Shown: positions 25,300 through 36,294, numbered from the stretch's first letter. The stretch is 64,000 nt of DNA from CBDIHP01 sp965279195 (GCA_965279195.1 CBDIHP010000044.1:271968-335967), one strand, 5' to 3'. Numbers and translations are program-made. Notes: generated by a model not told the origin, from the sequence alone.

Positions 25300-27552
25300 A
25301 TGAGCAGCACGTCATCCGCACCCCGGAGACCTGTCACCGTCGAACGCACGATCGGTGGCAAGACCATCTCGATTGAAACCGGGCGCCTGGCCAAGCAGGC
25401 CAGCGGCGCCGTCGTGGTCCGCCTCGGCGACACCATGAGCCTCGTCGCCACCGTCGCGGCCCCCGGCCGCGAGGGCCTCGACTTCTTCCCGCTGACCGTC
25501 GACTACCGCGAGAAGGTCTACGCCGCGGGCAAGTTCCCCGGCGGCTTCATCAAGCGCGAGGGCCGGCCGACCACCAAGGAAATCCTCACCTCCCGGCTCA
25601 TCGACCGCCCCATCCGGCCGCTCTTCCCCGACTCGTACCGCGAAGAGATCCAGATCCAGGCCGGCCCGATCTCCGCCGACCGCGTCAACGACCCCGACGT
25701 CCTCGCGATGATCGGCGCGTCGGCCACGCTGCTCCTGGCCCAGGTCCCGTTCCTCGGGCCCATCGGCTCGATCCGCCTCGCCCGCGTCGACGGCGCCCTG
25801 ATCCCGTTCCCCACCGTGGACGAGATGAAGGCCAGCGACCTCGACCTCATCGTCGCCTCCACCGACAAGACCATCGTGATGATCGAAGGGTTCGGCCAGG
25901 AACTGCCCGAGCCCGAGATGTACGACGCGATCATGGAGGCCCACCGCCTCAACCAGGAAGTCATCGCCCTCCAGCATGAGCTCCTGGCCAAGCTCGGCCT
26001 GCCCCCGTACCAGAAGATCGAGATCCCCGCCGATCCCCTCCGCGAGCTCATCTACGAGCGTTACGGCCGCGAACTCCGCGACCGCAAGGGGACCGTCGGC
26101 AAGCTCGAACGCAAGGCCGCCGTCAAGGAGCTGGGCGACCGGATCCTCGGCGACCTCGTCCCCGCCGATGGCTCCGGCCAGCACACCGCCGGCCAGGTCA
26201 AGGGCGCCTATCACGGCGTCGAGGAGCGGGTCGTCCGCGAGATGATCCTCGACGGCTACCGCCCCGACGGCCGCGGACCCCGCGACCTCCGCGCGATCTC
26301 CTGCGAGGTCGGGCTCCTGCCCCGCGCCCACGGCTCCGCCGTCTTCCAGCGCGGCGAGACCCAGGCCCTGGTCACCACGGTACTCGGGACCACCGCCGAC
26401 GAGCAGCGCGTCGACGGCATCATGGACGAGTACACCAAGAAGTTCATGCTCGACTACAACATGCCGTCCTTCGCGGTCGGCGAGGTCCGCCCCATCCGCG
26501 GTCCCGGCCGCCGCGAGATCGGCCACGGTGCCCTGGCCGAGCGGTCGGTCGCCCCGGTCCTGCCCGAGTCGAACCAGTTCCCCTACACCATCCGCGTGAT
26601 CTCCGACATCCTGGAGTCCAACGGCTCCAGCTCGATGGCCTCGGTCTGCGGCGCCACGCTCAGCCTCATGGACGCCGGCGTGCCGATCTCCGACCCCGTC
26701 GGCGGCATCTCGATCGGCCTCGTGGCGGATGACCGCTCCGGCCGCCACCTCCTCCTCACCGACATCATCGGCGACGAGGACCACTTCGGCGACATGGACT
26801 TCAAGGTCGCCGGCACCCAGCGCGGGGTGACGGGCATCCAGCTCGACCTCAAGAACCAGGGCATCACCGCCCAGATCGTCCGCGAGACCCTCGACCAGGC
26901 CCGCGAGGCCCGGCTCGAAATCCTCCGGACCATGCTCCGGGCGATCAAGCGGCCGCGCGAGGAGATCTCCTCGAACGCCCCGCGCCTGATCCAGATCCAG
27001 ATCAACCCCGACAAGATCGGGCTGGTCATCGGGCCCGGCGGCAAGACGATCCGCCGCCTCCAGGAGGAGAGCGGTGCCAAGATCGACATTGACGACAGCG
27101 GCGTCGTCACCCTGTCCAGCTCCGACGCCTCGGGCGCCGAAGCGGCCCGGGACAAGATCCAGGCCATGACCGAGGGCGTCCAGATCGGCCGGATCTACGA
27201 AGGCCGGGTCACCTCGATCAAGGACTTCGGCGCCTTCGTCGAGATCCTCCCGGGCAAGGACGGCCTCGTCCACATCAGTGAGCTGTCCGACGGCTACGTC
27301 GGCTCGGTGACGGACATCTGCCGCGTCGGCGACTTCATGGCCGTCAAGGCGATCTCGGTGGACGACCAGGACCGCGTCAAGCTGTCCCGCAAGGCCGCCC
27401 TCGCCGAGCGCGGCGAGGTCGATCCCAAGCTCGCGACCCTGCCCCCGCGTCCCCCGGGCGGCGGCGACCGTCCCCCGATGGGATCCGGCGGCCCGCCCCG
27501 CCGCGGACCCGGCGGCGATCGCGGCGGGCGTCCCCCGCGCGACCGCGACTGA
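25300..27552 (+). CDS. pnp: Polyribonucleotide nucleotidyltransferase (PNPase)
   Basis: 750 residues from the ATG at 25300, which gives the usual N-terminus RPVTVERTIGGKTISIETGRLAKQA; the frame is open further upstream but that stretch has no coding character. Domains in order: first RNase PH domain (about 10-145), helical linker, second RNase PH domain (about 320-540, with FAVGEVRPIRGPGRREIGHG and the phosphorolytic DEDHFGDMDFKVAG), KH domain (GLVIGPGGKTIRRLQEESGAKIDI, about 575-600), S1 domain (GRIYEGRVTSIKDFGAFVEI, about 630-700), and a Pro/Gly/Arg-rich tail. It degrades RNA 3' to 5' with phosphate, usually as a trimer. Confidence 0.97.
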   Translation: MSSTSSAPRRPVTVERTIGGKTISIETGRLAKQASGAVVVRLGDTMSLVATVAAPGREGLDFFPLTVDYREKVYAAGKFPGGFIKREGRPTTKEILTSRLIDRPIRPLFPDSYREEIQIQAGPISADRVNDPDVLAMIGASATLLLAQVPFLGPIGSIRLARVDGALIPFPTVDEMKASDLDLIVASTDKTIVMIEGFGQELPEPEMYDAIMEAHRLNQEVIALQHELLAKLGLPPYQKIEIPADPLRELIYERYGRELRDRKGTVGKLERKAAVKELGDRILGDLVPADGSGQHTAGQVKGAYHGVEERVVREMILDGYRPDGRGPRDLRAISCEVGLLPRAHGSAVFQRGETQALVTTVLGTTADEQRVDGIMDEYTKKFMLDYNMPSFAVGEVRPIRGPGRREIGHGALAERSVAPVLPESNQFPYTIRVISDILESNGSSSMASVCGATLSLMDAGVPISDPVGGISIGLVADDRSGRHLLLTDIIGDEDHFGDMDFKVAGTQRGVTGIQLDLKNQGITAQIVRETLDQAREARLEILRTMLRAIKRPREEISSNAPRLIQIQINPDKIGLVIGPGGKTIRRLQEESGAKIDIDDSGVVTLSSSDASGAEAARDKIQAMTEGVQIGRIYEGRVTSIKDFGAFVEILPGKDGLVHISELSDGYVGSVTDICRVGDFMAVKAISVDDQDRVKLSRKAALAERGEVDPKLATLPPRPPGGGDRPPMGSGGPPRRGPGGDRGGRPPRDRD

Positions 27553-27692
27553 TCGAGCACGGGCGATGGCCCCTCCCGGCCGTCGCACACCCTGGATATC
27601 CGCTCTCGGGCCGTCGCCCGTCCCTCCCGGACGCGCGACGGCCTGGCCGGTTCGGGACCAGATGACCCCGATCCCCTTCGGGACCCGATCGC

Positions 27693-28526
27693 ATGGCTGA
27701 CGTCTCGACCGAGACCGCCCTCCGAGCCAATCCGCAGGCCCCCCCCTCGCAGGCGGCCTTCGACGAGGGCGTCGAGTCCAATCGGCGTCTCCGCGCCCAG
27801 TACGCCGAGATCGCCCAGCTCGCCGGCGGGCTCGCCCACGAGATCCGCAACCCGCTCTCGACGATGAGCCTGAACCTCGACCTCCTGGCCGAGGACTTCC
27901 GCGACGCCGAGTCCCCCAGGGAGCGTCGCGCGATCCAGAAGATCGACCGCATCCGGCGCGAGGCCAACCGGCTCGAAGGCATCCTCGACGCCTTCCTCCG
28001 TTTCGCCAGGCTCCAGGATCTCCAGGTCGTCCCCTGCGACCTCAACGCCCTGGTCGACGACCTCCGCGACTTCTGCGAGCCCCAGGCCCAGGCGCACAAC
28101 GTCGTCTTCCGGAGCCAGTACGCCGAGGATCTCCCGAAGGTCCCCCTCGATGCGAACCTGTTCAAGCAGGCGCTCCTGAATCTGATCATCAACGCCCAGA
28201 ACGCCATGCCCGACGGCGGCGACCTGATCCTCCGCACCCGCCATGAGGACCTCGGCGCGGTGCTGGAGATCACCGACACCGGCAAGGGCATGCCCCCCGA
28301 CATCCAGGCCCGGATCTTCGACGCGTTCTACTCCACCCGCCCGGGGGGCAGCGGCCTGGGACTGCCCACCACCCGCAAGATCGTCGAGGCCCACGGCGGC
28401 ACCATCGCCGTCCAGAGCGAGCCCGGCAAGGGCTCCTGCTTCACGATCCGGCTGCCGCTGGCCGACGTCGTCCTCCCCCTCGGCGACGAGCCCAGCCCGG
28501 CCCCGAACCACGACCAGCAGGGTTGA
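27693..28526 (+). CDS. Cytoplasmic sensor histidine kinase, NtrB-like
   Basis: 277 residues. The phosphoacceptor helix holds His49 in GLAHEIRNPLSTM, followed by the ATP-binding domain with N-box NLIINAQNAM, G1 DTGKGMPPDIQARIF and G2 GGSGLGLPTTRKIVEAHGG. There is no membrane segment and almost no input domain (only about 30 residues before the H-box), so it must sense through a partner or serve as a phosphatase/kinase for the regulator next to it. Its TGA overlaps a TTG that is in frame with the response-regulator gene. Confidence 0.92.
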   Translation: MADVSTETALRANPQAPPSQAAFDEGVESNRRLRAQYAEIAQLAGGLAHEIRNPLSTMSLNLDLLAEDFRDAESPRERRAIQKIDRIRREANRLEGILDAFLRFARLQDLQVVPCDLNALVDDLRDFCEPQAQAHNVVFRSQYAEDLPKVPLDANLFKQALLNLIINAQNAMPDGGDLILRTRHEDLGAVLEITDTGKGMPPDIQARIFDAFYSTRPGGSGLGLPTTRKIVEAHGGTIAVQSEPGKGSCFTIRLPLADVVLPLGDEPSPAPNHDQQG

Positions 28527-28534
28527 CCGCCGCC

Positions 28535-29907
<1,373 letters not shown>

Positions 29908-29911
<4 letters not shown>

Positions 29912-30032
29912 GGTGTGGTGGCGGCGTCCTCGCGGCCTCCGCACCGACGCATGGACCGGATATGCTGGCACCGGCCTCATCCGGGCGTGAATCCGGCGCG
30001 GAGGCCGCGAGGACGCGGCCACCACACCCTGC
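29908..30032. repeat. BIME-like inverted repeat pair (long GTAG class)
   Basis: Left unit: GTAG (29908-29911), then arms 29912-29926 and 29931-29945 around a TCCT loop. Right unit, inverted: arms 29995-30009 and 30014-30028, ending CTGC (30029-30032, one change from CTAC). The 33-base outer segments 29910-29942 and 29998-30030 are inverted copies with a single mismatch. The left GTAG supplies the stop codon of the NtrC-like gene. Confidence 0.85.
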
Positions 30033-30126
30033 GGGGCTGTTCCGCCGGACAGTGAATCTGTCGCGATTGACCGTGTTCATCCCAACGCGAGATCTCCCTG
30101 GGTTTCCAACCTGACGGGCGACACCC

Positions 30127-30456
30127 ATGCAAAGGGTCGCGTGGATTCAGATATCCAGAACGAATGTCGTTATTGGTTGGTCATGCTTTCTCTTGATTAT
30201 GCATTGGATCGGCCTGGCTCGCCATCCGGTGACGGACTCTCTCCAACTGGTCGCATTCCCCATAGCCTTCGCGATCGTCTTCATGGTCTGCATCAAGTGG
30301 ACGATCCAGTCGGTTCGCCGTCGCTGCCCGAATTGCCGCAGGTTCGGCTATTCTTTGGAGACGAAAGACATCATATTTTTTCCAAATGACAATTGCAAAT
30401 ATCTTTGCGAATATTGTCAGTACGTCGGCACCCGGCCGCCGCCCGACTGCTCCTGA
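30127..30456 (+). CDS. Small two-helix membrane protein with zinc-ribbon tail, atypical base composition
   Basis: 109 residues, ATG at 30127. Two membrane helices (about residues 15-30, VIGWSCFLLIMHWIGL, and 40-60, LQLVAFPIAFAIVFMVCI) are followed by a cytoplasmic basic stretch and two cysteine pairs, CPNC and CEYC, 23 residues apart, as in a zinc ribbon. I know no named family. The gene is clearly poorer in G+C than its neighbours (runs such as ATATTTTTTCCAAATG) and stands between two repeat pairs of different classes, which suggests transfer or a recent insertion. Confidence 0.6.
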   Translation: MQRVAWIQISRTNVVIGWSCFLLIMHWIGLARHPVTDSLQLVAFPIAFAIVFMVCIKWTIQSVRRRCPNCRRFGYSLETKDIIFFPNDNCKYLCEYCQYVGTRPPPDCS

Positions 30457-30490
30457 ACGACCGGATCGGCGCGGGGCGAGACGCGGACCG

Positions 30491-30629
30491 GGAGTGCGTC
30501 CGCTCGCGGACGCACTCGCCCGGCGGGAGCCTGCTCCCGAGGTGAGGCGTCTGGCCGAAGGCGAGCGCTCCGATCCCGGGCGAGAAGCGAACTTCGCGAG
30601 AACAGAGCGTCCTCAAGCGGACGCACTCC
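30491..30629. repeat. BIME-like inverted repeat pair (GGAG class 2)
   Basis: GGAG (30491-30494) followed by a nearly loopless hairpin TGCGTCCGC-TC-GCGGACGCA (30495-30514). An inverted, slightly degenerate copy lies at 30606-30629 and ends in CTCC. Smaller palindromes (GGGAGC..GCTCCC, about 30526-30540) lie between them. The pair separates the small membrane-protein gene from the convergent Rieske gene. Confidence 0.75.
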
Positions 30630-30637
30630 ACGGGGCG

Positions 30638-30934
30638 TCAGGCTTCGACGTAAACCTCCCCGTCGCGCACTTCCGTCCGGAACGGATGCAGTGAGAACCC
30701 ACTCACGGACGTGCAGCGTCCGGATTTGAGGTCGAACCGCCAGTGGTGCAGGGGGCAGACGGCCTCGCCGTCCTCGATCCAGCCCTTGCCCATCGGGCCG
30801 TTGGCGTGGGGGCAGCGTTCGAGCAGGGCCTTCACGTCGTCCCCCTGGCGGAACAGGGCGATCCAGAGTCCGTCGATCTCGACGGCCTTCGCCATGCCGT
30901 CCTCGATCTCATCCAGGCGGCAGACCCGTTGCAT
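30638..30934 (-). CDS. Rieske-type [2Fe-2S] ferredoxin-like protein
   Basis: 98 residues from the ATG at 30934. Ligands are Cys41 and His43 (CPHANGPMGKGW) and Cys60 and His63 (CPLHHWRFD), the C-x-H plus C-x2-H pattern of Rieske centres, as in NirD-like and dioxygenase ferredoxins. No signal or membrane segment, so it is cytoplasmic. Its start overlaps the end of the TPR gene by 26 bases. The redox partner is not encoded nearby. Confidence 0.9.
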   Translation of the reverse strand: MQRVCRLDEIEDGMAKAVEIDGLWIALFRQGDDVKALLERCPHANGPMGKGWIEDGEAVCPLHHWRFDLKSGRCTSVSGFSLHPFRTEVRDGEVYVEA

Positions 30935-31775
30935 TGCCTTCAACCGACTTCTCCCTCGTTGTTGGTTTCGGATCGGCGGAGGCGGGCGCAACGGAGGCCG
31001 GCTCGCGGAAGGCCCGAAACGCCTGCGCGTCCTTGGCATCCGATCGAGCTTTCTCGGCCCCCGCCATCCGATCGCGGATCGCCGCCGCCCGTCCTTCCTG
31101 GGCCTTCGCGTCGTCCTCGCGGAGCGTCTTGCGCAGGAGGACCGCGTAATGCTCGGCCGTGTCGGCCAGGTTCAGATTGAAATCCGGCTCCTGCTTCTCC
31201 AGGAGCGCGAGCGACTTCTTGTAATAAGCCTCGGCCTCCTTGTAGCGCGACTGGTCGCGGAGGACGTTCCCGAGCGCATCGTAGGTATCGGCCAGATGGG
31301 CGTGCTCGCCGCCGATCTTCTTCGCCTGGATGTCGAGGGCCTTCCGGAAGCAGGACTCCGCCTCGCCGAAATGGTTCTGGGCCCGGTGGATCGCCCCGAG
31401 CAGGAAGACGGTCTGGAACAACTCCGCCGGCGCGACCTTGGGATGCGACTCCCGCGCCTTGAGCGACCACTCGGCGAGCGGCTGGGCCTCCGCCGGCCGG
31501 CGCTGGAGATAGAGCACCCGGGCGAGATCGTAATAGTTCCGGGCCAGGAGCCTGGGGTCGTTCCCCTGGTAGGGCAGGGCCGTCTTGATCGCCAGCCCGA
31601 AGCATTGCTCCGCACGCTTCAGGTTGCCGCTGTTCAACGCCAGCCAGCCGGCGTTGTTGTAGTGGGCCCAGTCCCGGAGCGACTGCGACGACATCTTCGG
31701 CGTGGCCGGTTCGTCCGCGCCCCGCGCGGGCACGGCCAACATCGCCAGGGCCAGAATCGAAACGATCGTCCGCAT
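30909..31775 (-). CDS. Exported TPR-repeat protein
   Basis: 288 residues from the ATG at 31775, preceded by AAGGGGC. A signal peptide (MRTIVSILALAMLAVPARG) is followed by at least five tetratricopeptide units (for example AHYNNAGWLALNSGNLKRAEQCFGLAIKTA, given here as AHYNNAGW to AIKTA, then ADTYDALGNVLRDQSRYKEA). The C-terminus is Ala/Pro/Lys-rich. TPR arrays of this kind hold protein partners together in the periplasm; no enzymatic motif is present. The overlap with the Rieske gene implies co-translation. Confidence 0.85.
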   Translation of the reverse strand: MRTIVSILALAMLAVPARGADEPATPKMSSQSLRDWAHYNNAGWLALNSGNLKRAEQCFGLAIKTALPYQGNDPRLLARNYYDLARVLYLQRRPAEAQPLAEWSLKARESHPKVAPAELFQTVFLLGAIHRAQNHFGEAESCFRKALDIQAKKIGGEHAHLADTYDALGNVLRDQSRYKEAEAYYKKSLALLEKQEPDFNLNLADTAEHYAVLLRKTLREDDAKAQEGRAAAIRDRMAGAEKARSDAKDAQAFRAFREPASVAPASADPKPTTREKSVEGNATGLPPG

Positions 31776-32001
31776 ACCCAGCGCCCCTTTCGCAGGACCG
31801 ACCACGCGTGCCGCCACTCCATGGGAAACCAGCCCCATGCCGTCGTCAAGCGACAATCCGTCGACCCGCGGACCGGAAAAGCGTTCAGATCAGGGGGTCT
31901 GAACGGATGTGAGTGCCCTCGGGCGCATCGCGACGCGCGTTTTCGGGTTACAATGTCCTACGAGGAATCGATCGAGTCGCGGTCGGGTCGGGGAGCGGGA
32001 C

Positions 32002-33999
32002 ATGGGCATCATCCGCCAGTTGCCGGCGTCGGTCATCAACCAGATCGCGGCGGGCGAGGTCATCGAGCGGCCCGCGAGCGTGCTCAAGGAACTGCTGGAG
32101 AACGCCATCGACGCCGGCGCGACCCGCGTGGACGTCACCGTCGAGCGCGGCGGCAAGGACCTCGTCCGCGTCGCCGACAACGGCAAGGGGATCGGCGCCG
32201 ACGACCTGCCCCTGGCGTTCATGCCCCACGCCACCAGCAAGCTCCAGGACGCCGACGACCTGTTCAAGATCCGGACCCTCGGCTTCCGGGGCGAGGCCCT
32301 TGCCGCCATCGCCGAGGTCTCCAAGGTCCGATGCCAGTCGCGCACCGACGGGGTCGAGTCCGCGTCCGAGTTCCTCATCGAGGCCGGCGTCTCCTCGCCC
32401 ATCACCCCCTGCGCGGGTTCGCAGGGGACGGTGATCGAGGTCCGCCAACTGTTCCACAACACCCCGGTGCGCCGGACGTTCCTGAAGTCGGACAACACCG
32501 AGTCCGGGCACGTCCTGGAGATGTTCACCCGGATCGCCCTGGCGCACCCGACGGTCCACCTGACGTACAAGTCGGGCGGCAAGATCCTCCACGACCTCCC
32601 GGCCTCGACCGGCATGAAGGAACGCATCGCCGTCTTCTTCGGCCAGGAACTCGCCGACTCCTTGCTGTGGGTCGAGAATGAACTCGAATCGACCCACGTC
32701 TGGGGCTACGTCGCCCACCCGTCGCAGAGCCGTTCGAGCAACAAGTTCCAGTATCTCTTCCTCGGCGGCCGATTCGTCCGGGATCGTTCACTTTCTCATG
32801 CGCTCACGGAGGCCTATCGCGGCCTGTTGATGGTCGGCCGCGTGCCGGTCGCCTTCCTGAACCTGGAGATCCCGCCCGACCAGGTGGACGTGAACGTCCA
32901 CCCGACCAAGGTCGAGGTCCGGTTCCGCGACTCGAATCGCCTCTACTCGCAGCTACTCGCCGCGATCCGCCAGACCTTCCTCGCCAGCGACCTGCACTCG
33001 CGGCTCCAGGGGCCGGCCGAGACCCCGGCGTCCGGCGGGCCCATCGCCTCCCCCTCGTGGCCCGCCCCCGCGCCGAATGCCCCCGGGGGATTCCAGCTCA
33101 AGTCGGAGCCGGGGACCATCGACCGCCAGGAGGTCGCGAGCTGGTTCTCGACCCGGCCCGAGTCGCCGGGCTTCCGCACGTATCCCGACCCCGGATACGC
33201 CGGCGGCCCGTCGCAGCCGAGCTTCTCCTCGTGGTCAAACCCCGCGCCGCCGGCGTCGCCCTGGGGCCGCTCGCTCGAAGAGATCTCGGTCGACACCCGC
33301 ACCCCCTTCGACGAGTTCGCCACCGAACCGGCGACGGCGGTCGCCGGCGAACCGACGTCCGCCGAGCCGGAAGTCGTCCCTCAGCCCGTCTCGTCCGAGT
33401 CCCGCCCGATCTTCGACACCCAGCGGCCCGTCCTGAAGGCCTTGCAGGTCCACGACACCTACCTCGTCGCCGAGACCGAGGAAGGCATGGTCGTGATCGA
33501 CCAGCATGCGTTACATGAACGCATCCTGTACGAGGAGCTGAAGTCGCGGCTCGAACGCGGCGGCGTCGAGGCCCAGCGGCTGCTCGTGCCCGAGCCGGTC
33601 TCGCTGAGTTCGGCCGAGGCGTCGGCCGTCCTGGAGCGCAAGGACATCCTCGCGCGACTGGGCCTGGATGTGGAGCCATTCGGCGGCGACACCGTGCTCG
33701 TCGCCAGCCTGCCGGCGATGCTCAAGGGGATCCCCACCGACCGCCTGATCCACGACCTCGCCGACCATTTCCGCAACAAGCCCATCGAACCCAGCGCCGA
33801 CGGTTTGCTCGAAGACGTCCTGAACATGATCGCCTGCAAGGCCGCCGTGAAGGCCAACCAGAAGCTCTCGGCCGACGAGGTGAACGCCCTCCTCGCCCGC
33901 CGCCACCTCGCCGCCAACACCCATCACTGCCCCCACGGCCGCCCCACCGCCCTGATCTTCACCAAGGCCGAACTCGAACGCCAGTTCGGACGGATCTGA
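32002..33999 (+). CDS. mutL: DNA mismatch repair protein MutL, endonuclease type
   Basis: 665 residues from the ATG at 32002 (GGGGAGCGGGA upstream). The N-terminal GHKL ATPase shows IAAGEVIERPASVLKELLENAIDAGA, DNGKG and TLGFRGEALAAIAEV. A Pro/Ser-rich linker (about residues 340-500) leads to the dimerisation domain, which carries the metal-dependent nicking motif DQHALHERILYE (DQHA-x2-E-x4-E), ACKAAVKANQKLS, and CPHGRP near the end. This is the endonuclease-type MutL of bacteria that lack MutH. A TACAAT at 31949-31954 may be its -10 box. Confidence 0.96.
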   Translation: MGIIRQLPASVINQIAAGEVIERPASVLKELLENAIDAGATRVDVTVERGGKDLVRVADNGKGIGADDLPLAFMPHATSKLQDADDLFKIRTLGFRGEALAAIAEVSKVRCQSRTDGVESASEFLIEAGVSSPITPCAGSQGTVIEVRQLFHNTPVRRTFLKSDNTESGHVLEMFTRIALAHPTVHLTYKSGGKILHDLPASTGMKERIAVFFGQELADSLLWVENELESTHVWGYVAHPSQSRSSNKFQYLFLGGRFVRDRSLSHALTEAYRGLLMVGRVPVAFLNLEIPPDQVDVNVHPTKVEVRFRDSNRLYSQLLAAIRQTFLASDLHSRLQGPAETPASGGPIASPSWPAPAPNAPGGFQLKSEPGTIDRQEVASWFSTRPESPGFRTYPDPGYAGGPSQPSFSSWSNPAPPASPWGRSLEEISVDTRTPFDEFATEPATAVAGEPTSAEPEVVPQPVSSESRPIFDTQRPVLKALQVHDTYLVAETEEGMVVIDQHALHERILYEELKSRLERGGVEAQRLLVPEPVSLSSAEASAVLERKDILARLGLDVEPFGGDTVLVASLPAMLKGIPTDRLIHDLADHFRNKPIEPSADGLLEDVLNMIACKAAVKANQKLSADEVNALLARRHLAANTHHCPHGRPTALIFTKAELERQFGRI

Positions 34000-34081
34000 A
34001 CCGTCGCGACCCGCGACAAGACGGCCGAGCCACCGCCCAGCGCTTCAAATCAAGGGCCGTCATCGGAGGCGATTCCGGTCG

Positions 34082-35170
34082 TCAATCGAAGAGCGTGCCC
34101 TGGAGAGTCTCCCCCGGCCGACGGAACGCGGCCGTCGACAGCCTCGGCCCCTCCTTCGCGAGCCCCGCACGCTGCATCCCGACCCGGAACATCTGCCGGA
34201 TCATCTCCGCGATCGGCCCCTGTCCGCGCATCCGCTCGCCGAAGGCCGCGTTGTTGAGCCTTCCCTCTCGCATGGCGCGGATCCGCCCGAGCACCTTCTC
34301 CTTGCGTTCGGGCGCGTGCTCCGTCAGCCAGCCCTCGAAGATCGGCGCCACGGCCAGCGGCAATCGGATCAGCACATACGACGCCGTCCGCGCACCGGCC
34401 TGGGCCGCCGCTCCGAGGATGGCCGGGATCTCATGATCATTCAAGCCGGGAACGATGGGCGCGACCATGACCCCGACGGGCACGCCCGCATCGGCCAGCG
34501 TCCGGATCGTCTGCAACCTCCGGAAGGGCGGCGAGGTCCTCGGCTCCATCACCCGGGCGAGGTCAGCGTCGAGCGTCGTCACCGACACGTAGACCGCCGC
34601 CGCCTCGTGCCGGGCCAGGTCGCCCAGCACGTCGGCGTCTCGGGCCACGAGCGCGTTCTTGGTGACCATCGCCACCGGGTTGCGGAACTCGGCCAGAACC
34701 TCCAGGCAGCGCCGCGTCAGCCGCAATTTCCGCTCGACCGGCTGATAGCAGTCGGTCACCCCGCTGATCCCCAGCGTCTGCGGCACCCATCGCGGCGATG
34801 AGAGCTCGCGCCCCAGCAGCCCGGGCGCGTCGTGCTTCACCATGATCTTCGACTCGAAGTCGAGGCCCGCCGACATGCCGAGGTATTCGTGCGACGGCCG
34901 AGCATAACAGTAACTGCAGCCGTGTTCACATCCCCGGTATGGGTTGATGCTGGCGCGGAAGCCCACGTCGGGGCTGTCGTTCCTCGCGATGATCGTGCGG
35001 CTCGCGTCGGGGAGGAACTCGGTGCGGACGTCGCGGGGGAGGGCGTCCCCGTCGTCGCCCATCCATTCCTCGTCGGGGACTGGGCCGCGCTCGACGCGGG
35101 TCGATTCGAACCGGTTCGCGGGCTGCGCGCTGACGCCTCTCCCCTTGATCGGTCCGGATGCCCAGGTCAT
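34082..35170 (-). CDS. PA0069-family radical SAM protein
   Basis: 362 residues. The cluster motif is CEHGCSYCYARPSHEY (C-x3-C-x2-C), preceded by the family's INPYRGC, with ESKIMVKHDAP, GVTDCYQPVERKLRLTR and PGLNDHEIPAIL further on. These mark the PA0069/Rv2578c group, distantly related to spore photoproduct lyase; the substrate is unknown. The N-terminal 40 residues (GRGVSAQPANRFES) are also typical. Members often lie near DNA-repair genes, which agrees with mutL next door, though the two genes are convergent rather than an operon. Confidence 0.9.
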   Translation of the reverse strand: MTWASGPIKGRGVSAQPANRFESTRVERGPVPDEEWMGDDGDALPRDVRTEFLPDASRTIIARNDSPDVGFRASINPYRGCEHGCSYCYARPSHEYLGMSAGLDFESKIMVKHDAPGLLGRELSSPRWVPQTLGISGVTDCYQPVERKLRLTRRCLEVLAEFRNPVAMVTKNALVARDADVLGDLARHEAAAVYVSVTTLDADLARVMEPRTSPPFRRLQTIRTLADAGVPVGVMVAPIVPGLNDHEIPAILGAAAQAGARTASYVLIRLPLAVAPIFEGWLTEHAPERKEKVLGRIRAMREGRLNNAAFGERMRGQGPIAEMIRQMFRVGMQRAGLAKEGPRLSTAAFRRPGETLQGTLFD

Positions 35171-35260
35171 CTCAAACGCCCCCGAGGGAGCCGGCGGAAT
35201 GCCGCCCCCATGGGGACAAATGTGCTCTGTGGTTTTGTTCAGGTCAAGCCGGGCGGCCGA

Positions 35261-35890
35261 TCACTTCTTGGGACCTCGGATCTTGTCCCACTCGGTCTGG
35301 AACTGGGGGACGGCTCGGATGTCGGCCCAGTCCGGGTCCTTCTCGATCCGGTCGAAGTCCTTGAAGCCGTAACCGATCAGGTCGCGCATAGCGCCCGTGG
35401 TCTCCTCGACGCGTTTGGAGAGGGCGTGGCCGGTGGCCTCGTTGTAGAGGACCTCGATCGAGAGGGCCTTCTCCTCCTCGGTGGCGTCGGGGAAGTTGTC
35501 GCGGAGGCTGCGGAGGTAGTAGCTGGCCGATCGCATCTGGGGGTAGTACTCGGGCGACTTCTCCTTGCGGAGGGCGAGGGCCCGGGCCTGGCCGTACTTG
35601 GTGAGCTTGAGCAGGACCTGCCGATTCTTGGCGTCGAGGACGACGGCCTCCTCGAGGGTGCGGACGGCCTTGGTGTAGTCCTTGGCGGCGAAGGCGGCGT
35701 CGGCCTCCTTGATGCGATCTTCGACGGTCCCCTTGGGCCTGGTTGGGGCCCCGGCGAGCGGGGGCAGGGGGGCCGGCTTGCTCGGCTCACCCCCCTGGCC
35801 GGGGACGAGCCCGCCCCCGGCCGGGTTCCCCTGGGGGTCCATGCAGCCGGCGGCCATCACGAGCAACGCGCCGAGAATGCAGTTCCGCAT
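35261..35890 (-). CDS. Lipoprotein with TPR-like helices
   Basis: 209 residues. Lipobox MAAGC with lipidated Cys16, then a Gly/Pro-rich linker to about residue 50 and a helical domain with TPR-like spacing (IKEADAAFAAKDYTKAVRTLEEAVVL is its first pair, in part KEADAAFAAKDY). It ends with a short conserved-looking block, GYGFKDFDRIEKDPDW. Function unknown; probably a protein-binding envelope component. It is divergent from the DUF1559 gene. Confidence 0.75.
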   Translation of the reverse strand: MRNCILGALLVMAAGCMDPQGNPAGGGLVPGQGGEPSKPAPLPPLAGAPTRPKGTVEDRIKEADAAFAAKDYTKAVRTLEEAVVLDAKNRQVLLKLTKYGQARALALRKEKSPEYYPQMRSASYYLRSLRDNFPDATEEEKALSIEVLYNEATGHALSKRVEETTGAMRDLIGYGFKDFDRIEKDPDWADIRAVPQFQTEWDKIRGPKK

Positions 35891-36133
35891 CGGTTCGACT
35901 CTCCGCTGGATCGGCCCGAATGACTCGGGTGGGAGGAACGGAATCGTTTACAGGTCAATGCGTGAGAAGACCTTCGCTCGACGGATGCGAGCGGGGCGCC
36001 GGATCATAGTGCAGGCCGATGAAAATCCGAAGGTCGGATGGAGATTCAATCCGGTCTGAAATTCCCGTGAATCTAGATCCGATCGATCGGGCAATCCTGT
36101 GCCCGTTCACGACGATTTTGGGGGATTTGTGAC

Positions 36134-36163
36134 TTGCGGATCTCGCCTCGATGAAAATACAAT
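36134..36163 (+). promoter_or_regulatory. Candidate promoter of the DUF1559-lipoprotein operon
   Basis: TTGCGG (36134-36139) and TACAAT (36158-36163) with 18 bases between, inside a relatively AT-rich 404-base divergent gap (35891-36294). The leader to the ATG at 36295 would be about 125 bases. Confidence 0.4.
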
Positions 36164-36294
36164 CCGCCTCAACTCATCGCAAGTCATCGGGGAGGGCGCA
36201 GCGAGCCGCCCCCCTCACCTCGGCGTTCGGCCTTTTACCCTATCGAACGGGACACCGTCCGGTGTCCGCACGTCCTCGTCCCCGGGAGGATTCG

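Noticed and set aside
25312..27588. 758-codon minus-strand frame across pnp
   Set aside because: Antisense shadow; pnp on the plus strand is unmistakable.
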